64,000 bases of DNA from Streptomyces sp. NBC_00414. Its GTDB lineage: Bacteria; Actinomycetota; Actinomycetes; Streptomycetales; Streptomycetaceae. A program made the translations under genes and the position numbers. The DNA is taken from NCBI RefSeq assembly GCF_036038375.1, contig NZ_CP107935.1, positions 2,046,001-2,110,000 of the forward strand, given 5' to 3'. Shown piece after piece: positions 31,948-41,372 of the stretch; position 1 is the first letter of the stretch; each line of letters begins with the position of its first letter. The notes under the pieces were generated by a model. The model was not told where the DNA came from. It was given only the letters and a program-made list of their open reading frames with translations, and searched no databases.

Positions 31948-33141
31948 ATGGTCTCTCGCGTACGCGTCTGGCTCAACCGCACGTACGCGGAGAACGTGTT
32001 CTTCATGGATCAGCTGCGGCGAAATCCGTGTGGCCGTGCGGTCGAGATCCACGCCACCCACGGTGACCCCGACTCCCCGATCCTGGCCGCCGCCGACTTC
32101 GCCGCGATGGAGCCGCAGGGGCTGTCCCCGGCCGCCTACGTCGAGTACGCGCTCGACCAGTGCGCCCGGTACTCGATCGACGTGTTCGTGCCGGTCCTGC
32201 ACCAGACGGCGCTGGCCGAGCACCGCGAGGACTTCGCCGCGGTCGGCACGGCGCTGCTCGCACCGCCCGCCGAGGCCGTGCACACCTTCCAGGACAAGGT
32301 CGTCGCGTACGAGGCCGTCGAGAAGCTCGGCGTGCCGGTGCCCCCGTGGTCGCGGGTGCGCACCGCGGACGAGCTGATCGCGGCGGTCGACAAACTGGAG
32401 GCGGCCGGTCACAAGGCGTGCTTCAAGCCCGCCTCCGGAGCCGGTGGTGTCGGCTTCCGCATCATCACGCGCACCCCCTTCTCGCTGATGCACCTGAGCG
32501 GCTTCCCCAGCCCGTACATGCCGCTCGACCTGGTCGTCCAGGCGCTGCGGCAGGCCGACGAGCCCGTGGACTGGCTGGTCATGCCCCTGCTGGGCGAGCC
32601 GGAGGTGTCCGTGGACTGCCTCACGGGTCCGGACGGACGGGTCCGGATGGCCGTGGGCCGCACGAAGAACGGGCGGCGGCGCGGTTTCACGCTCGACCCG
32701 TCGTTCATCGAGCCGGCGCGGGTCCTCGCGGAGGGCTTCGGGCTGCACTACCTGACGAACATCCAGTTCCGGATGTTCGGTGACGAGCCGGTCCTCATGG
32801 ACGTCAACACGCGCCCGGCCGGTGGACTGCACCAGCTCTCGCAGTGCGGGATCAACGCGCCGTGGGCGGCCGTGCGCCTCGCGCTGGGCGAGGAGCCCGG
32901 CGATCTCGTGCCGCCGTTCCTCGGCTCGGACTACGCGGTGGTCTCCGGTCCGCGCGCGGTCCGTCCCGTGTCGGCGCCCGAGCAGCTCGCGGACCTCCCC
33001 GCGCACGTGTCGGCGCCGGACGCCTCCGTCACCGCGCCGGACGCCGTCGCCGAAGCCCAGACCACCCACTCGGCCCATTCGGCCCAGGGAACCCATACGG
33101 CCCAGGGTTCACAGACTTCGGACAGGCCCTTGACAGTCTGA
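31948..33141 (+). CDS. ATP-grasp domain protein with low-complexity C-terminal tail
   Basis: 397 residues. After an N-terminal Rossmann-like part (VRVWLNRTYAENVFFMDQL, FVPVLHQTALAEHREDF) comes an ATP-grasp core: phosphate loop KACFKPASGAGGVGFRI, WLVMPLLGEPEVSVDC and the metal site VLMDVNTRPAGGLHQLS. It should ligate a carboxylate to an amine or thiol using ATP, like carbamoyl-phosphate-synthase-like enzymes. The last 45 residues are repetitive (HSAHSAQGTHTAQGSQT). No partner substrate gene is evident nearby. Its stop overlaps the chitinase promoter. Confidence 0.88.
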   Translation: MVSRVRVWLNRTYAENVFFMDQLRRNPCGRAVEIHATHGDPDSPILAAADFAAMEPQGLSPAAYVEYALDQCARYSIDVFVPVLHQTALAEHREDFAAVGTALLAPPAEAVHTFQDKVVAYEAVEKLGVPVPPWSRVRTADELIAAVDKLEAAGHKACFKPASGAGGVGFRIITRTPFSLMHLSGFPSPYMPLDLVVQALRQADEPVDWLVMPLLGEPEVSVDCLTGPDGRVRMAVGRTKNGRRRGFTLDPSFIEPARVLAEGFGLHYLTNIQFRMFGDEPVLMDVNTRPAGGLHQLSQCGINAPWAAVRLALGEEPGDLVPPFLGSDYAVVSGPRAVRPVSAPEQLADLPAHVSAPDASVTAPDAVAEAQTTHSAHSAQGTHTAQGSQTSDRPLTV

Positions 33142-33155
33142 TTGGTCCATACCAA
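33142..33155 (+). promoter_or_regulatory. DasR-like operator (TTGGTCCATACCAA) at the chitinase promoter
   Basis: Resembles the DasR responsive element consensus TGGTCTAGACCA and lies 51 bp before the chitinase start. TTGACA at 33130-33135 can serve as -35, so a bound repressor would block the promoter. The site begins at the base right after the ATP-grasp stop codon. Confidence 0.6.
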
Positions 33156-33205
33156 CTTGGTGCACGTGCCACCTCCCGTACCCCCCATACGTTCAGGGAG
33201 ATCAC

Positions 33206-34888
33206 GTGCGCCTCAGACGTTCAGGACGTTCCCGACACCGCTTCCTCGCCCTGCTGGGTTCGGCCGCCCTGGCCTTCGCCGGGGCGGTCGCCCTTCCCGG
33301 CACCGCCCAGGCGGCCAATGTGCTGGCCAACCCCGGCTTCGAGTCGGGCGGCCTCTCCCCCTGGTCCTGCACGGGCAACCTCGGCTCCATCGTGTCGAGC
33401 CCCGTGCACGGCGGCACGAAAGCCCTTGCGGGCGCGGCGAGTTCGAGTGACATCGCCAAGTGCGGCCAGACCGTGTCGGTCCAGCCGAACACCGCGTACC
33501 GCCTGACGGGCTGGGTGCGCGGCAGCTACGTCTACCTCGGGGTGGACGGCGGCGCCTCGACCTGGACCCAGTCCCCCACCACGTACAGCCAGTTGACCGT
33601 GTCGTTCACGACCGGCGCCTCCCAGACGAGCGCGACGGTCTACACGCACGGCTGGTACGCGCAGGGCACCTATCAGGCCGACGACATCAGCCTGGACGGG
33701 CCGGGCGGTGGCGGCTCGGACACCCAGGCCCCGACCGCTCCGGCGAGCCTGCGCTCCACCGGGAAGACCTCGTCGAGCGTGTCGCTGGCGTGGAACGCGT
33801 CGAGCGACAACGTCGGCGTCACCGCGTACGACATCTACAGCGGCTCGAACCAGGTGCTCAGCGTCTCCGGGACGAGTGCCACGGTCAGCGGGCTCTCGCC
33901 GAGCACCGCGTACACGTTCACGGTGCGGGCGCGGGACGCCGCGGGGAACCGCTCGGCGGCCTCCAACTCCGTTGCGGTGACGACCGACGCGGGTGGCGGG
34001 GGTACCGGCTTCAAGCAGGCCGCGCCCTATCTCTACCTCGGCTGGGGCGACCCGCCGAGCGCCCCCTCGGTGATGGGCTCGACGGGCGTCAAGTGGTTCA
34101 CGATGGCGTTCATCCTCTCCTCGGGCGGCTGCAACCCGGCCTGGGACGGGACACGTCCGCTGACCGGCGGCAACGACCAGTCCGTCATCAGCTCCATCCG
34201 TTCCGCGGGCGGCGACATCGTCCCGTCCATCGGCGGCTGGAGCGGCAACAAGCTCGGGCCGAACTGCTCGACACCGGAGGCGCTCGCGGGCGCGTACCAG
34301 AAGGTGATCGACGCGTACGGGCTGAAGGCCGTCGACGTCGACATCGAGAACTCGGACGAATTCGAGAACGAGGTCGTGCAGGACCGCATCCTCAACGCCC
34401 TGAAGATCGTCAAGCAGAACAACCCGGGGCTACGGACGGTCATCACCTTCGGCACCTCGACGACCGGCCCGAACTACTGGGGCAACCGGCTGATCGAGCG
34501 GGCCCGGGCGCTCAACGCCGACATCGACGTCTTCACGATCATGCCGTTCGACTTCGGGGGCGGCGCCGACATGTACGGCAACACGGTGAACGCCACCGAG
34601 GGCCTGAAGACCAAGCTCAAGTCGGTCTTCGGCTGGGACGACGCCACCGCGTACGCGCACATCGGGATCTCCGGCATGAACGGTCTCAGTGACCAGCAGG
34701 AGCTGACCTCGCCGGCGACCTGGACGCAGATCCGCGACTGGGCGAACTCGCGTCACATCGCGCGTCTCGCCTTCTGGTCGGTCAACCGCGACCGGCCGTG
34801 CCCCGGCGGCGGCGTGGTCAGCAACTGCTCCGGGATCAGCCAGAGCGACTGGCAGTTCACCTCGATCACGGCCGGCTTCACCGGCTGA
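33206..34888 (+). CDS. Secreted chitinase, GH18 with CBM and fibronectin type III domains
   Basis: 560 residues from GTG 33206 after CAGGGAG. A Sec signal peptide ends in AQA (about residue 36). The domain order is a carbohydrate-binding module of CBM4/9/16 type (NVLANPGFESGGLSPWSC, about 38-170), a fibronectin type III repeat (about 178-265; APTAPASLRSTGKTSSSVSL), a Gly linker and a GH18 barrel (about 275-560). The catalytic motif reads AVDVDIEN (DxDxE) with SIGGWSG upstream, the form seen in the PF-ChiA-like GH18 subgroup. The gene should release chitooligosaccharides outside the cell. The DasR-like site upstream suggests induction by N-acetylglucosamine. Confidence 0.92.
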   Translation: MRLRRSGRSRHRFLALLGSAALAFAGAVALPGTAQAANVLANPGFESGGLSPWSCTGNLGSIVSSPVHGGTKALAGAASSSDIAKCGQTVSVQPNTAYRLTGWVRGSYVYLGVDGGASTWTQSPTTYSQLTVSFTTGASQTSATVYTHGWYAQGTYQADDISLDGPGGGGSDTQAPTAPASLRSTGKTSSSVSLAWNASSDNVGVTAYDIYSGSNQVLSVSGTSATVSGLSPSTAYTFTVRARDAAGNRSAASNSVAVTTDAGGGGTGFKQAAPYLYLGWGDPPSAPSVMGSTGVKWFTMAFILSSGGCNPAWDGTRPLTGGNDQSVISSIRSAGGDIVPSIGGWSGNKLGPNCSTPEALAGAYQKVIDAYGLKAVDVDIENSDEFENEVVQDRILNALKIVKQNNPGLRTVITFGTSTTGPNYWGNRLIERARALNADIDVFTIMPFDFGGGADMYGNTVNATEGLKTKLKSVFGWDDATAYAHIGISGMNGLSDQQELTSPATWTQIRDWANSRHIARLAFWSVNRDRPCPGGGVVSNCSGISQSDWQFTSITAGFTG

Positions 34889-34949
34889 CCGGTACGAAAC
34901 AGGGCACGGAGCGGGGCACGGAACAGCGCACGGGACAGGGGGTGCCCGG

Positions 34950-35834
34950 TCAGTCGACCGGGTACCCCCACGCCCTTGCCAACTCGGCCAGCTGCGGCGG
35001 TAGTTGGGCCTTCGGGTCGGCCGTGCGGGCCGGCTGGATGCGGCCCGACCTGATGGTGGGGCTCCAGTCGCCGAGCTGGGGACGGAAGGTGCCGTGGTCC
35101 TTCGTCCCGTAGTCGAGCATCCCGCTCTCCCAGGGCACCCCGAGGTACTCGCACAGTCCGCGCGTGCTCCGCTCCGGATCAGCGGTGAGGTCCTCGTACG
35201 TCATCACGTGGGCGTCGAGAGCGCGGCGGGCCTCGTCGAGCCGCACGCCGTAGTCGAGCACCTCGGCGCGGATCTGTTCATGATCCGGATCGGTGCGGCG
35301 GTCGGTGAGGGAGGCGACCACGGCGCCGGGATGGCGCAGCAGCACGATGTAGCGGGCGTTGGGCCAACATCGGTGCAGGCGCGGCCAGATGAGGGTGTTG
35401 GGCGGGGTCTTGTCGACGATGATCCGCTTGCCGCTGCGGGCGAGTTCCAGATGCATCACCCGGTCCCACAGCGTGTGCTCCAGCTCCTCCTTGTCCAGGT
35501 CAAGGGCCCGCATGGCGTCGGCGGTGAAGTCACGGGAGAGATGGACGTGCAGGGTGCGCAGATGCATCTCGTGCGGGGCGCGGATGCCGCTGTGGCTGTT
35601 CAGCAGGACCCTCAGGAGGGTCGAGCCCGAGCGGACGCAGGAGAGGACGAAGACCGGCGAGTCCACCAGTCGCGGGGCACGGGGCGCCACAAAGCCGTCC
35701 GCGCGGGAGTCCTCGGCGCCGCGGGGCGCGGGTACGGCGTCGAGACCGCGGCGCGGCGGGCTCACCGCCTGGGCCATCAGTCTGCCGCGGCGCCTCAGCC
35801 CTTTGCCGATCGCGGACATGCGCGGGTCTCGCAC
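34950..35834 (-). CDS. Sulfotransferase-family protein
   Basis: 294 residues from GTG 35834, preceded by AAAGG. The PAPS 5'-phosphosulfate loop VLSCVRSGSTLLRVLLNSH (about residue 60) is standard for the sulfotransferase fold, and the 3'-phosphate region reads YIVLLRHPGAVVASL. The C-terminal part (EYLGVPWESGMLDYG) is also typical. It would move sulfate from PAPS to a hydroxyl or amine of an unknown acceptor, perhaps a natural product or glycolipid. Convergent with the chitinase gene, 61 bp apart. Confidence 0.88.
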   Translation of the reverse strand: MRDPRMSAIGKGLRRRGRLMAQAVSPPRRGLDAVPAPRGAEDSRADGFVAPRAPRLVDSPVFVLSCVRSGSTLLRVLLNSHSGIRAPHEMHLRTLHVHLSRDFTADAMRALDLDKEELEHTLWDRVMHLELARSGKRIIVDKTPPNTLIWPRLHRCWPNARYIVLLRHPGAVVASLTDRRTDPDHEQIRAEVLDYGVRLDEARRALDAHVMTYEDLTADPERSTRGLCEYLGVPWESGMLDYGTKDHGTFRPQLGDWSPTIRSGRIQPARTADPKAQLPPQLAELARAWGYPVD

Positions 35835-35920
35835 GGTGACACCTTTCTCTCGCACTGCCCCCCATCGCACTCATCACAGGGGCGCCGGGCGAACCGCAGG
35901 TGTCGTCCAGGGAACCAGCG

Positions 35921-35966
35921 CTGGTCACGGCAGGTGGGGGACCTCCCCCGCACCTACCGTGACCAG
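35921..35966 (-). terminator. Long hairpin ending the mannosidase operon
   Basis: Outer arms CTGGTCACGG / CCGTGACCAG, with a second inner stem of AGGTG plus G-run against C-run plus CACCT. It follows the alpha-mannosidase stop by about 65 bp and precedes the sulfotransferase start by about 90 bp on the same strand, so it probably insulates the two. Confidence 0.75.
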
Positions 35967-36031
35967 GCCGTTCGCCGCTTCCTTAATTGTTCATGGGAAA
36001 CGGTGTCATCGCTTCCGCATGAGCTGGTCCG

Positions 36032-39000
36032 TCACTTCCCCACGGCCAGTCGCAGCGTCTGGATCTCGAAGGGCCGCAGCGTGACGGAGACGCTGTTCCC
36101 GTCCGTGTCCACCGTCGACAGCGGGCGCTCCAGCAGGTCGGTGAGCTGGGCACCGGCCAGCGGGAAGCTTGTGCGCAGGGTGCCCTGCGCACGGCCGCCG
36201 CGCGACTCGTAGACGCGTACGACGACATCGCCCGAGGTGTCGTCGGCGATCTTGACGGCCTCGATGGTCACGCCCCCGCCCTCCACGGAGACGACCGGTT
36301 CGGGGGTGCCCGCCGAGTCCGCCACCCGCAGGGGCAGGTTGAGCGCGTAGCCCTCGGCGACCGCGTCCTCGATGCTCGCGCCCGGCAGCAGCGCGTAGGT
36401 GAAGCGGTGCCTGCCCTGGTCGGCGTCCGGGTCCGGGATGCGCGGGGCGCGGACCAGGCTGAGCCGGACGGTGGTGGTCGTCCCGCCGTCCTCGCGGACC
36501 GTGCGGGAGACGTCGTGGCCGTACGTGGAGTCGTTGATGACCGCCACGCCGTAGCCGGGTTCGCCGAGGTGGACCCAGCGGTGGCCGGAGACCTCGAAAC
36601 GGGCCGACTCCCAGGTGGTGTTGGTGTGCGTGGGCCGCTGGATATGGCCGAAAGCGATCTCCGCGGACGAGTGCGCGGCCCGGATGTCCACCGGGAAGCC
36701 CGCCTTGAGGAACTTCTCGGCCTCGTGCCAGTCGATGTCCGTCTCGAAGTCGATCCGGGGACTGCCGGCGCGCAGGCTGATCGTCTGCGTGATGTGGGAG
36801 CCGTTGCCGAAGGAGCGCTCGACGCGGATCGCCCCGAGCAGCGGGTCCTCCTCGACCACCGTCATGGACTCGGCGTCCAGGAGGTCCGTGTAGCGGTTCT
36901 TGTAGTGCTTGTCGACGTCCCAGGCGTCCCAGTAGTTCGGGAGGTCCGTGTGCAGCCGGAGCAGGTTGCCCTGACCGGCCAGGACCTCTCGGCCGCCCGC
37001 GCGCAGATCGCGTACGGAGGACAGGGTGCCGTCCTCGGCGATCTCGACGCGGACCAGGCCGTTGTCGAGGACGCGGCCCTCGACCGTCACCGGGCTCGGC
37101 GCCTCGCCGGTGCCGAGGGGCGCACTGCCGTTCGCGGGGACGACCGTGTGGGCCAGGGCGCCGTCGGCGGTCCGTACGACCTCCCGGCGTTCGACCGGGC
37201 TGGTGTTGAAGACGCGGGCGCCGCCCGTGCCGAGTGCCGCGACCGCCTCGGCGGTCAGTGCCTCGACCTCCTCGGCGACGCGCGCGTACTCCGCCTCCGC
37301 CTCGCGGTGCACCCAGGCGATCGACGATCCGGGCAGGATGTCGTGGAACTGGTGGAGCAGGACCGTCTTCCAGAGCCGGTCGAGCTTCTCCCGCGGATAG
37401 GCGTAGCCGGGTGCGTGCAGCGCGGCCGTCGTGGCCCACAACTCGGCCTCGCGGAGCTTGTGTTCGCTGCGGCGGTTGCCCTGCTTGGTGCGGGCCTGCG
37501 AGGTGTAGGTGGCCCTGTGCAGCTCCAGGTACAGCTCACCGACCCAGACCGGGGCGTCGGGGTACTCCTCGCGGGCCTTGGCGAAGAAGTCGTCGGGGTG
37601 CTCGACGACGACCTTCGGCGAGCCTTCCAAGTCGGCCAGCCTGCGGGCCCGTTCCATGATCTCGCGGGTGGGTCCGCCGCCGCCGTCGCCCCAGCCGAAG
37701 GGGGCCAGCGAGCGGGTGCCGACGCCCTTCTCCTGGTAGTTGCGGGTGGCGCGGGCCATCTCCTCGCCGCTGAAGCGGGCGTTGTAGGTGTCGACGGGCG
37801 GGAAGTGCGTGAAGATCCGCGTGCCGTCGATGCCCTCCCACCAGAAGGTGTGGTGCGGGAACTTGTTGGTCTGGTTCCAGGAGATCTTCTGGGTGAGGAA
37901 CCACTCGTTGCCCGCCAGTTTGGCGAGCTGCGGGTAGGCCGCGGTGTAGCCGAAGGAGTCCGGCAGCCACACGCCCTTGGTCTCGACGCCGAAGTGCTCG
38001 ATGAAGAACCGCTTGCCGTGGATGAGCTGGCGGGCGACCGCCTCGCCGCCGGGCAGGTTGCCGTCGGCCTCCACCCACATGCCGCCGACCGGCGCCCACT
38101 GGCCCTTCTTGACGGACTCCTGGATGCGGGCCCAGACCTTCGGGTAGTTGTCGCGCACCCACTCGTACTGCTGGGCCTGCGAGCAGGCGAAGATGAAGTC
38201 GTCGTACTCGTCGGCGAGCGAGGTGACGTTCGAGAAGGTGCGGGACGTCTTGCGCTTGGTCTCGCGGATCGGCCAGAGCCAGGCGGAGTCGATGTGCGCG
38301 TGGCCGACGCCGGAGACGATGTGCGCGCTGGCGTTGGCGGGCCTGGACAGCGCGGGCTTCAGCGCGGCCCGTACGTCGCCGGCGGAACCGGCGATGTCGT
38401 CGAGGTCCAGCAGGTCCAGGGCCCGGTCCAGGGCGTGGGTGATCTCGTGCCGGCGGGGGTCGTGCTCGCCCAGCTCCAGCATCAGCTCGCGCAGGACCTG
38501 GATGTCGAGGTCGAGGTGCCAGACCTCCTCGTCGAGGACGGCGAGGTCCGCGCGCCGGAAGGTGTAGAGGGGCTTGTCTCCCGCGGTGCGGATGTCACCG
38601 AGAGGGGTGGGCGCGCTGAAGTCATTGGCGAGGATGTCCGGGTTGGAGGCCGCCTCGACCAGGTAGTCGATCTCCTCGCCGCCGACGGCGGGGTTGGCGA
38701 TCGCCACGTACTGGTTGAGCGGGTTGACCGCCTTCAGCGGGGTGCCGTCCGTGAGATGGACGAGCGCCTCGGCCTGGTTGCCCGGCCAGTCGCCGACGAA
38801 CCCGAGGTCGATGACCGCCTCGACACGCCTGCCCGCCCACTCGGCGGGCACCTGCCCGCGCATCCGGAACCAGGTCGTGCCCCAGGGCGGCCCCCACGGG
38901 GTGTCCATCGCGAAGGGCTCGTACGGGGCGGACGCGGCCTCCTCGAAGGGGACGGGCTCCCCCGGGGCCTGCCAGGCCTCGACCTCGAAGGGCACGGCAG

Positions 39001-39079
39001 CGGCGTAGATCGCGGCCTTGATGCGCTGGTCGTGAAGGCGCTGGACGCGCTCCTCGATTCGCCGGCGTTCGTCGTGCAT
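36032..39079 (-). CDS. Alpha-mannosidase, glycoside hydrolase family 38
   Basis: 1015 residues from ATG 39079, with GGAG seven bases upstream. The family sequence markers are present: SGVGHAHIDSAWLWPIRET (zinc ligands His and Asp, near residue 265), GVWLPDSFGYTAAYPQL (the nucleophile aspartate) and HQFHDILPGSSI (a later zinc histidine). C-terminal beta domains follow from about 640. The size is usual for bacterial GH38 enzymes that trim mannose from N-glycans or mannans. No signal peptide, so it is cytoplasmic and works on imported oligosaccharide. Third gene of the DeoR-GH4-GH38 operon. Confidence 0.93.
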   Translation of the reverse strand: MHDERRRIEERVQRLHDQRIKAAIYAAAVPFEVEAWQAPGEPVPFEEAASAPYEPFAMDTPWGPPWGTTWFRMRGQVPAEWAGRRVEAVIDLGFVGDWPGNQAEALVHLTDGTPLKAVNPLNQYVAIANPAVGGEEIDYLVEAASNPDILANDFSAPTPLGDIRTAGDKPLYTFRRADLAVLDEEVWHLDLDIQVLRELMLELGEHDPRRHEITHALDRALDLLDLDDIAGSAGDVRAALKPALSRPANASAHIVSGVGHAHIDSAWLWPIRETKRKTSRTFSNVTSLADEYDDFIFACSQAQQYEWVRDNYPKVWARIQESVKKGQWAPVGGMWVEADGNLPGGEAVARQLIHGKRFFIEHFGVETKGVWLPDSFGYTAAYPQLAKLAGNEWFLTQKISWNQTNKFPHHTFWWEGIDGTRIFTHFPPVDTYNARFSGEEMARATRNYQEKGVGTRSLAPFGWGDGGGGPTREIMERARRLADLEGSPKVVVEHPDDFFAKAREEYPDAPVWVGELYLELHRATYTSQARTKQGNRRSEHKLREAELWATTAALHAPGYAYPREKLDRLWKTVLLHQFHDILPGSSIAWVHREAEAEYARVAEEVEALTAEAVAALGTGGARVFNTSPVERREVVRTADGALAHTVVPANGSAPLGTGEAPSPVTVEGRVLDNGLVRVEIAEDGTLSSVRDLRAGGREVLAGQGNLLRLHTDLPNYWDAWDVDKHYKNRYTDLLDAESMTVVEEDPLLGAIRVERSFGNGSHITQTISLRAGSPRIDFETDIDWHEAEKFLKAGFPVDIRAAHSSAEIAFGHIQRPTHTNTTWESARFEVSGHRWVHLGEPGYGVAVINDSTYGHDVSRTVREDGGTTTTVRLSLVRAPRIPDPDADQGRHRFTYALLPGASIEDAVAEGYALNLPLRVADSAGTPEPVVSVEGGGVTIEAVKIADDTSGDVVVRVYESRGGRAQGTLRTSFPLAGAQLTDLLERPLSTVDTDGNSVSVTLRPFEIQTLRLAVGK

Positions 39080-39111
39080 GAAAGTCTCCAGGTAACGAGC
39101 GGGGAAAGCGC

Positions 39112-40449
39112 TTACTTGAGGTACGCCAGGCCAGGATGGACCGCGGTGTACCCGTCCACCAGCCTCCGGGCGACGTTCACCGAGTCGACGAGCGGGTGCA
39201 GGGCGAAGGCCTTCACGGCCGTCGCGCGCGAACCCGACCCGGCGGCGGCCAGCACCTCGCGCTCGACCGCCTTCACCGCGCACACCAGACCGGTGGCGTG
39301 GTCGGGCAGCGGGGCCACGGCGACCGGGTGCGCGCCGTTGGCGTCGACGAGGCAGGGCACCTCGATGACGGCGTCCGCGTCGAGCGCCGAGAGGGTGCCC
39401 TGGTTGCGGACGTTGAGGATGAGTGTGGTCCGCTCGTCGCGGGCGATGGCCCGCATCAGGGCGAGGGCCACCTTCTCGTAGCCGCCGGAGAGGTCGTCGG
39501 CGTCGCGCTCGCCCGCGCCGGCCGTCTCCCGGTTCTCGGACATGTACGTGGCCTCGCGCTCGGCCCGCGTACGGTCCCAGGCGGTGAGGGCGGCGCTGTC
39601 CGGTCGGCTCATCTCCTCGTAGAAGCTCGCCTGCTGGTCGCGGAGGAACGCCCCGCGGGTCTTCTCGGCCTGACTGTAGGCGCGGACCGCCTCGCGGTTG
39701 AAGTAGTAGTAGTGCAGATACTCGTTCGGAATGGCGCCGAGCGACTGGAGCCAGTCGGTGCCGAAGAGCTTGCCCTCCTCGAAGGAGCCGAGGAGGTCCG
39801 TGTCGGCGAGCAGCCGCGGGAGTTCGTCGCGGCCGGCGACATGCAGTCCGCGGACCCAGCCCAGGTGGTTGAGGCCGACGTAGTCGATCCAGGCCTCGCG
39901 GGGGTTGGCGCCCAGCACGCGGGCGATACGGCGGCCGAGGCCGACCGGCGAGTCGCAGATGCCGATGACGCGGTCGCCGAGGTGGCGGGACATGGCCTCG
40001 GTGACCAGGCCCGCCGGGTTGGTGAAGTTGATGAGCCAGGCGTCCGGCGCGAGGCGGGCCACCCGCTGGGCGATGTCGACGGCCACGGGGACCGTGCGCA
40101 GGCCGTAGGCGATGCCTCCGGCACCGACGGTCTCCTGGCCGAGGACGCCCTGGTCGAGGGCGACCCGTTCGTCGGCGGCGCGGCCTTCGAGGCCGCCGAC
40201 TCGGATCGCGGAGAAGATGAAGTCGGCGCCGCGCAGCGCTTCGTCGAGATCCGTGGTGGCGGTCACGACGGGTGCGTCCGGGTGGGCCGCCGCCTGCTCG
40301 GCGAGGACCCGGGCGACGGCGGAGAGCCGGCCCCGGTCCAGGTCGTGCAGGACGACTTCGGTGACGCGGCCCTCGCCGCGGTCCCCCAGGAGCGCCCCGT
40401 ACACGAGCGGCACGCGGAATCCGCCGCCGCCCAGAATCGTCAGCTTCAC
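39112..40449 (-). CDS. Family 4 glycosidase (NAD-dependent, 6-phospho-beta-glucosidase-like)
   Basis: 445 residues from GTG 40449 (VKLTILGGGG) with AAAGGG nine bases upstream. The GH4 NAD-binding motif is LTILGGGGFRVPLVYGALL. NFTNPAGLVTEAM, ICDSPVG (metal Cys) and LNHLGWVRG (metal His) are the family's active-site strings. GH4 enzymes cleave by a redox mechanism with NAD+ and Mn2+. They include phospho-beta-glucosidases and alpha-glycosidases; which sugar is used here is open. Lies 32 bp before the alpha-mannosidase gene. Confidence 0.92.
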   Translation of the reverse strand: MKLTILGGGGFRVPLVYGALLGDRGEGRVTEVVLHDLDRGRLSAVARVLAEQAAAHPDAPVVTATTDLDEALRGADFIFSAIRVGGLEGRAADERVALDQGVLGQETVGAGGIAYGLRTVPVAVDIAQRVARLAPDAWLINFTNPAGLVTEAMSRHLGDRVIGICDSPVGLGRRIARVLGANPREAWIDYVGLNHLGWVRGLHVAGRDELPRLLADTDLLGSFEEGKLFGTDWLQSLGAIPNEYLHYYYFNREAVRAYSQAEKTRGAFLRDQQASFYEEMSRPDSAALTAWDRTRAEREATYMSENRETAGAGERDADDLSGGYEKVALALMRAIARDERTTLILNVRNQGTLSALDADAVIEVPCLVDANGAHPVAVAPLPDHATGLVCAVKAVEREVLAAAGSGSRATAVKAFALHPLVDSVNVARRLVDGYTAVHPGLAYLK

Positions 40450-40543
40450 GCAACTGCCCTTTCGCTGTTCCTCGGGGTCATGGGGGTCGACGGAGCCGTC
40501 GGTGTCATCGAGGCCCCGGGCCCCGCCGTCGGGCACGCGCCGG

Positions 40544-41314
40544 TCACGTGAGCACCACGCGCACACCCGCCTCTTCCAGTGCGGCCCGCGTCCCGGCGTC
40601 CGCCGGTCCGTTGGTCACCACGACGTCCAGTTCCTCGGGCCCGCAGACCTTCGCCATCCCCGTGCCCGGGAACTTGGCGCGGTCGGCGAGCAGGACGACC
40701 CGGTCGGCCGCCTTGATCATCGCGCGCTTGACCGGGACCTCGACGACGGTCGTGTCCATCACCTGGCCGCCCGGCCGTACTCCGCTTGTTCCCAGGAACA
40801 GCCAGTCCGCATGCAGCTGGCGCAGGTTGTCCTCGGTGAGGAAGCCGACCAGTGAGCGGTACTCGCGGCGGACCATGCCCCCGAGCAGGACCAGCTCGAT
40901 GGCCTCGTCGTCCACCAGCTCCTCGTACACCACGAGGTTGCTGGTGATCACGGTGATCCGGCGGCCGTGCAGCTGCCGGGCCAGCCGGTACGCGGTGGTG
41001 CCGATGTCGAGCAGCACGGACTGGCCGTCCTCGACCAGGCCCGCCGCGCACGCCGCTATGGCGTCCTTCTCGGCCACGCGCACCTCGGCGACCTCGGCGA
41101 AGGGCTGGTCGCCCTCCTCGGCGACCGCTCCGCCGTGCACGCGGGTGAGCAGGCCCTCCTCCTCCAGCTTGAGCAGGTCACGCCGGACGGTGGCGGGGCT
41201 CACCCCGAGCTGCTCCGAGAGGTCGGTCACGGCTGCGGGGCCGCCGGAGCGCAGGGCCCGCAGGATGAGTTGATGTCGTCGCTCTGCCAGCACGCCGCGA
41301 ACAGTACTCGTCAT
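40544..41314 (-). CDS. DeoR-family sugar-responsive repressor
   Basis: 256 residues from ATG 41314, with TTG 41320 as an alternative. The N-terminal HTH is typical (RRHQLILRALRSGG, VTDLSEQLGVSPATVRRDLLKLEEEGLLTRVHGGA), followed by the sugar-phosphate sensor domain (LLDIGTTAYRLARQL, VVLLADRAKFPGTG). Lies at the head of the GH4/GH38 operon and is divergent from the kinase/importer operon, so it probably controls both from the 146-bp gap. The effector would be a phosphosugar, which suits the PfkB kinase opposite. Confidence 0.92.
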   Translation of the reverse strand: MTSTVRGVLAERRHQLILRALRSGGPAAVTDLSEQLGVSPATVRRDLLKLEEEGLLTRVHGGAVAEEGDQPFAEVAEVRVAEKDAIAACAAGLVEDGQSVLLDIGTTAYRLARQLHGRRITVITSNLVVYEELVDDEAIELVLLGGMVRREYRSLVGFLTEDNLRQLHADWLFLGTSGVRPGGQVMDTTVVEVPVKRAMIKAADRVVLLADRAKFPGTGMAKVCGPEELDVVVTNGPADAGTRAALEEAGVRVVLT

Positions 41315-41372
41315 TGCCAATCATTTCTATGCTCAGTTCTGCTCGACTCTTGCCAAAACGGCCGGAGACGCG

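Noticed and set aside
34885..34953. CTGACCGG / CCGGTCAG inverted repeat between chitinase and sulfotransferase genes
   Set aside because: Arms are only 8 bp and 53 bases apart and overlap coding ends; too weak to call a terminator.
39080..40453. Very long (1473-residue) reading of the alpha-mannosidase frame
   Set aside because: The extra part is a shadow of the GH4 gene; GH38 homology begins at ATG 39079.
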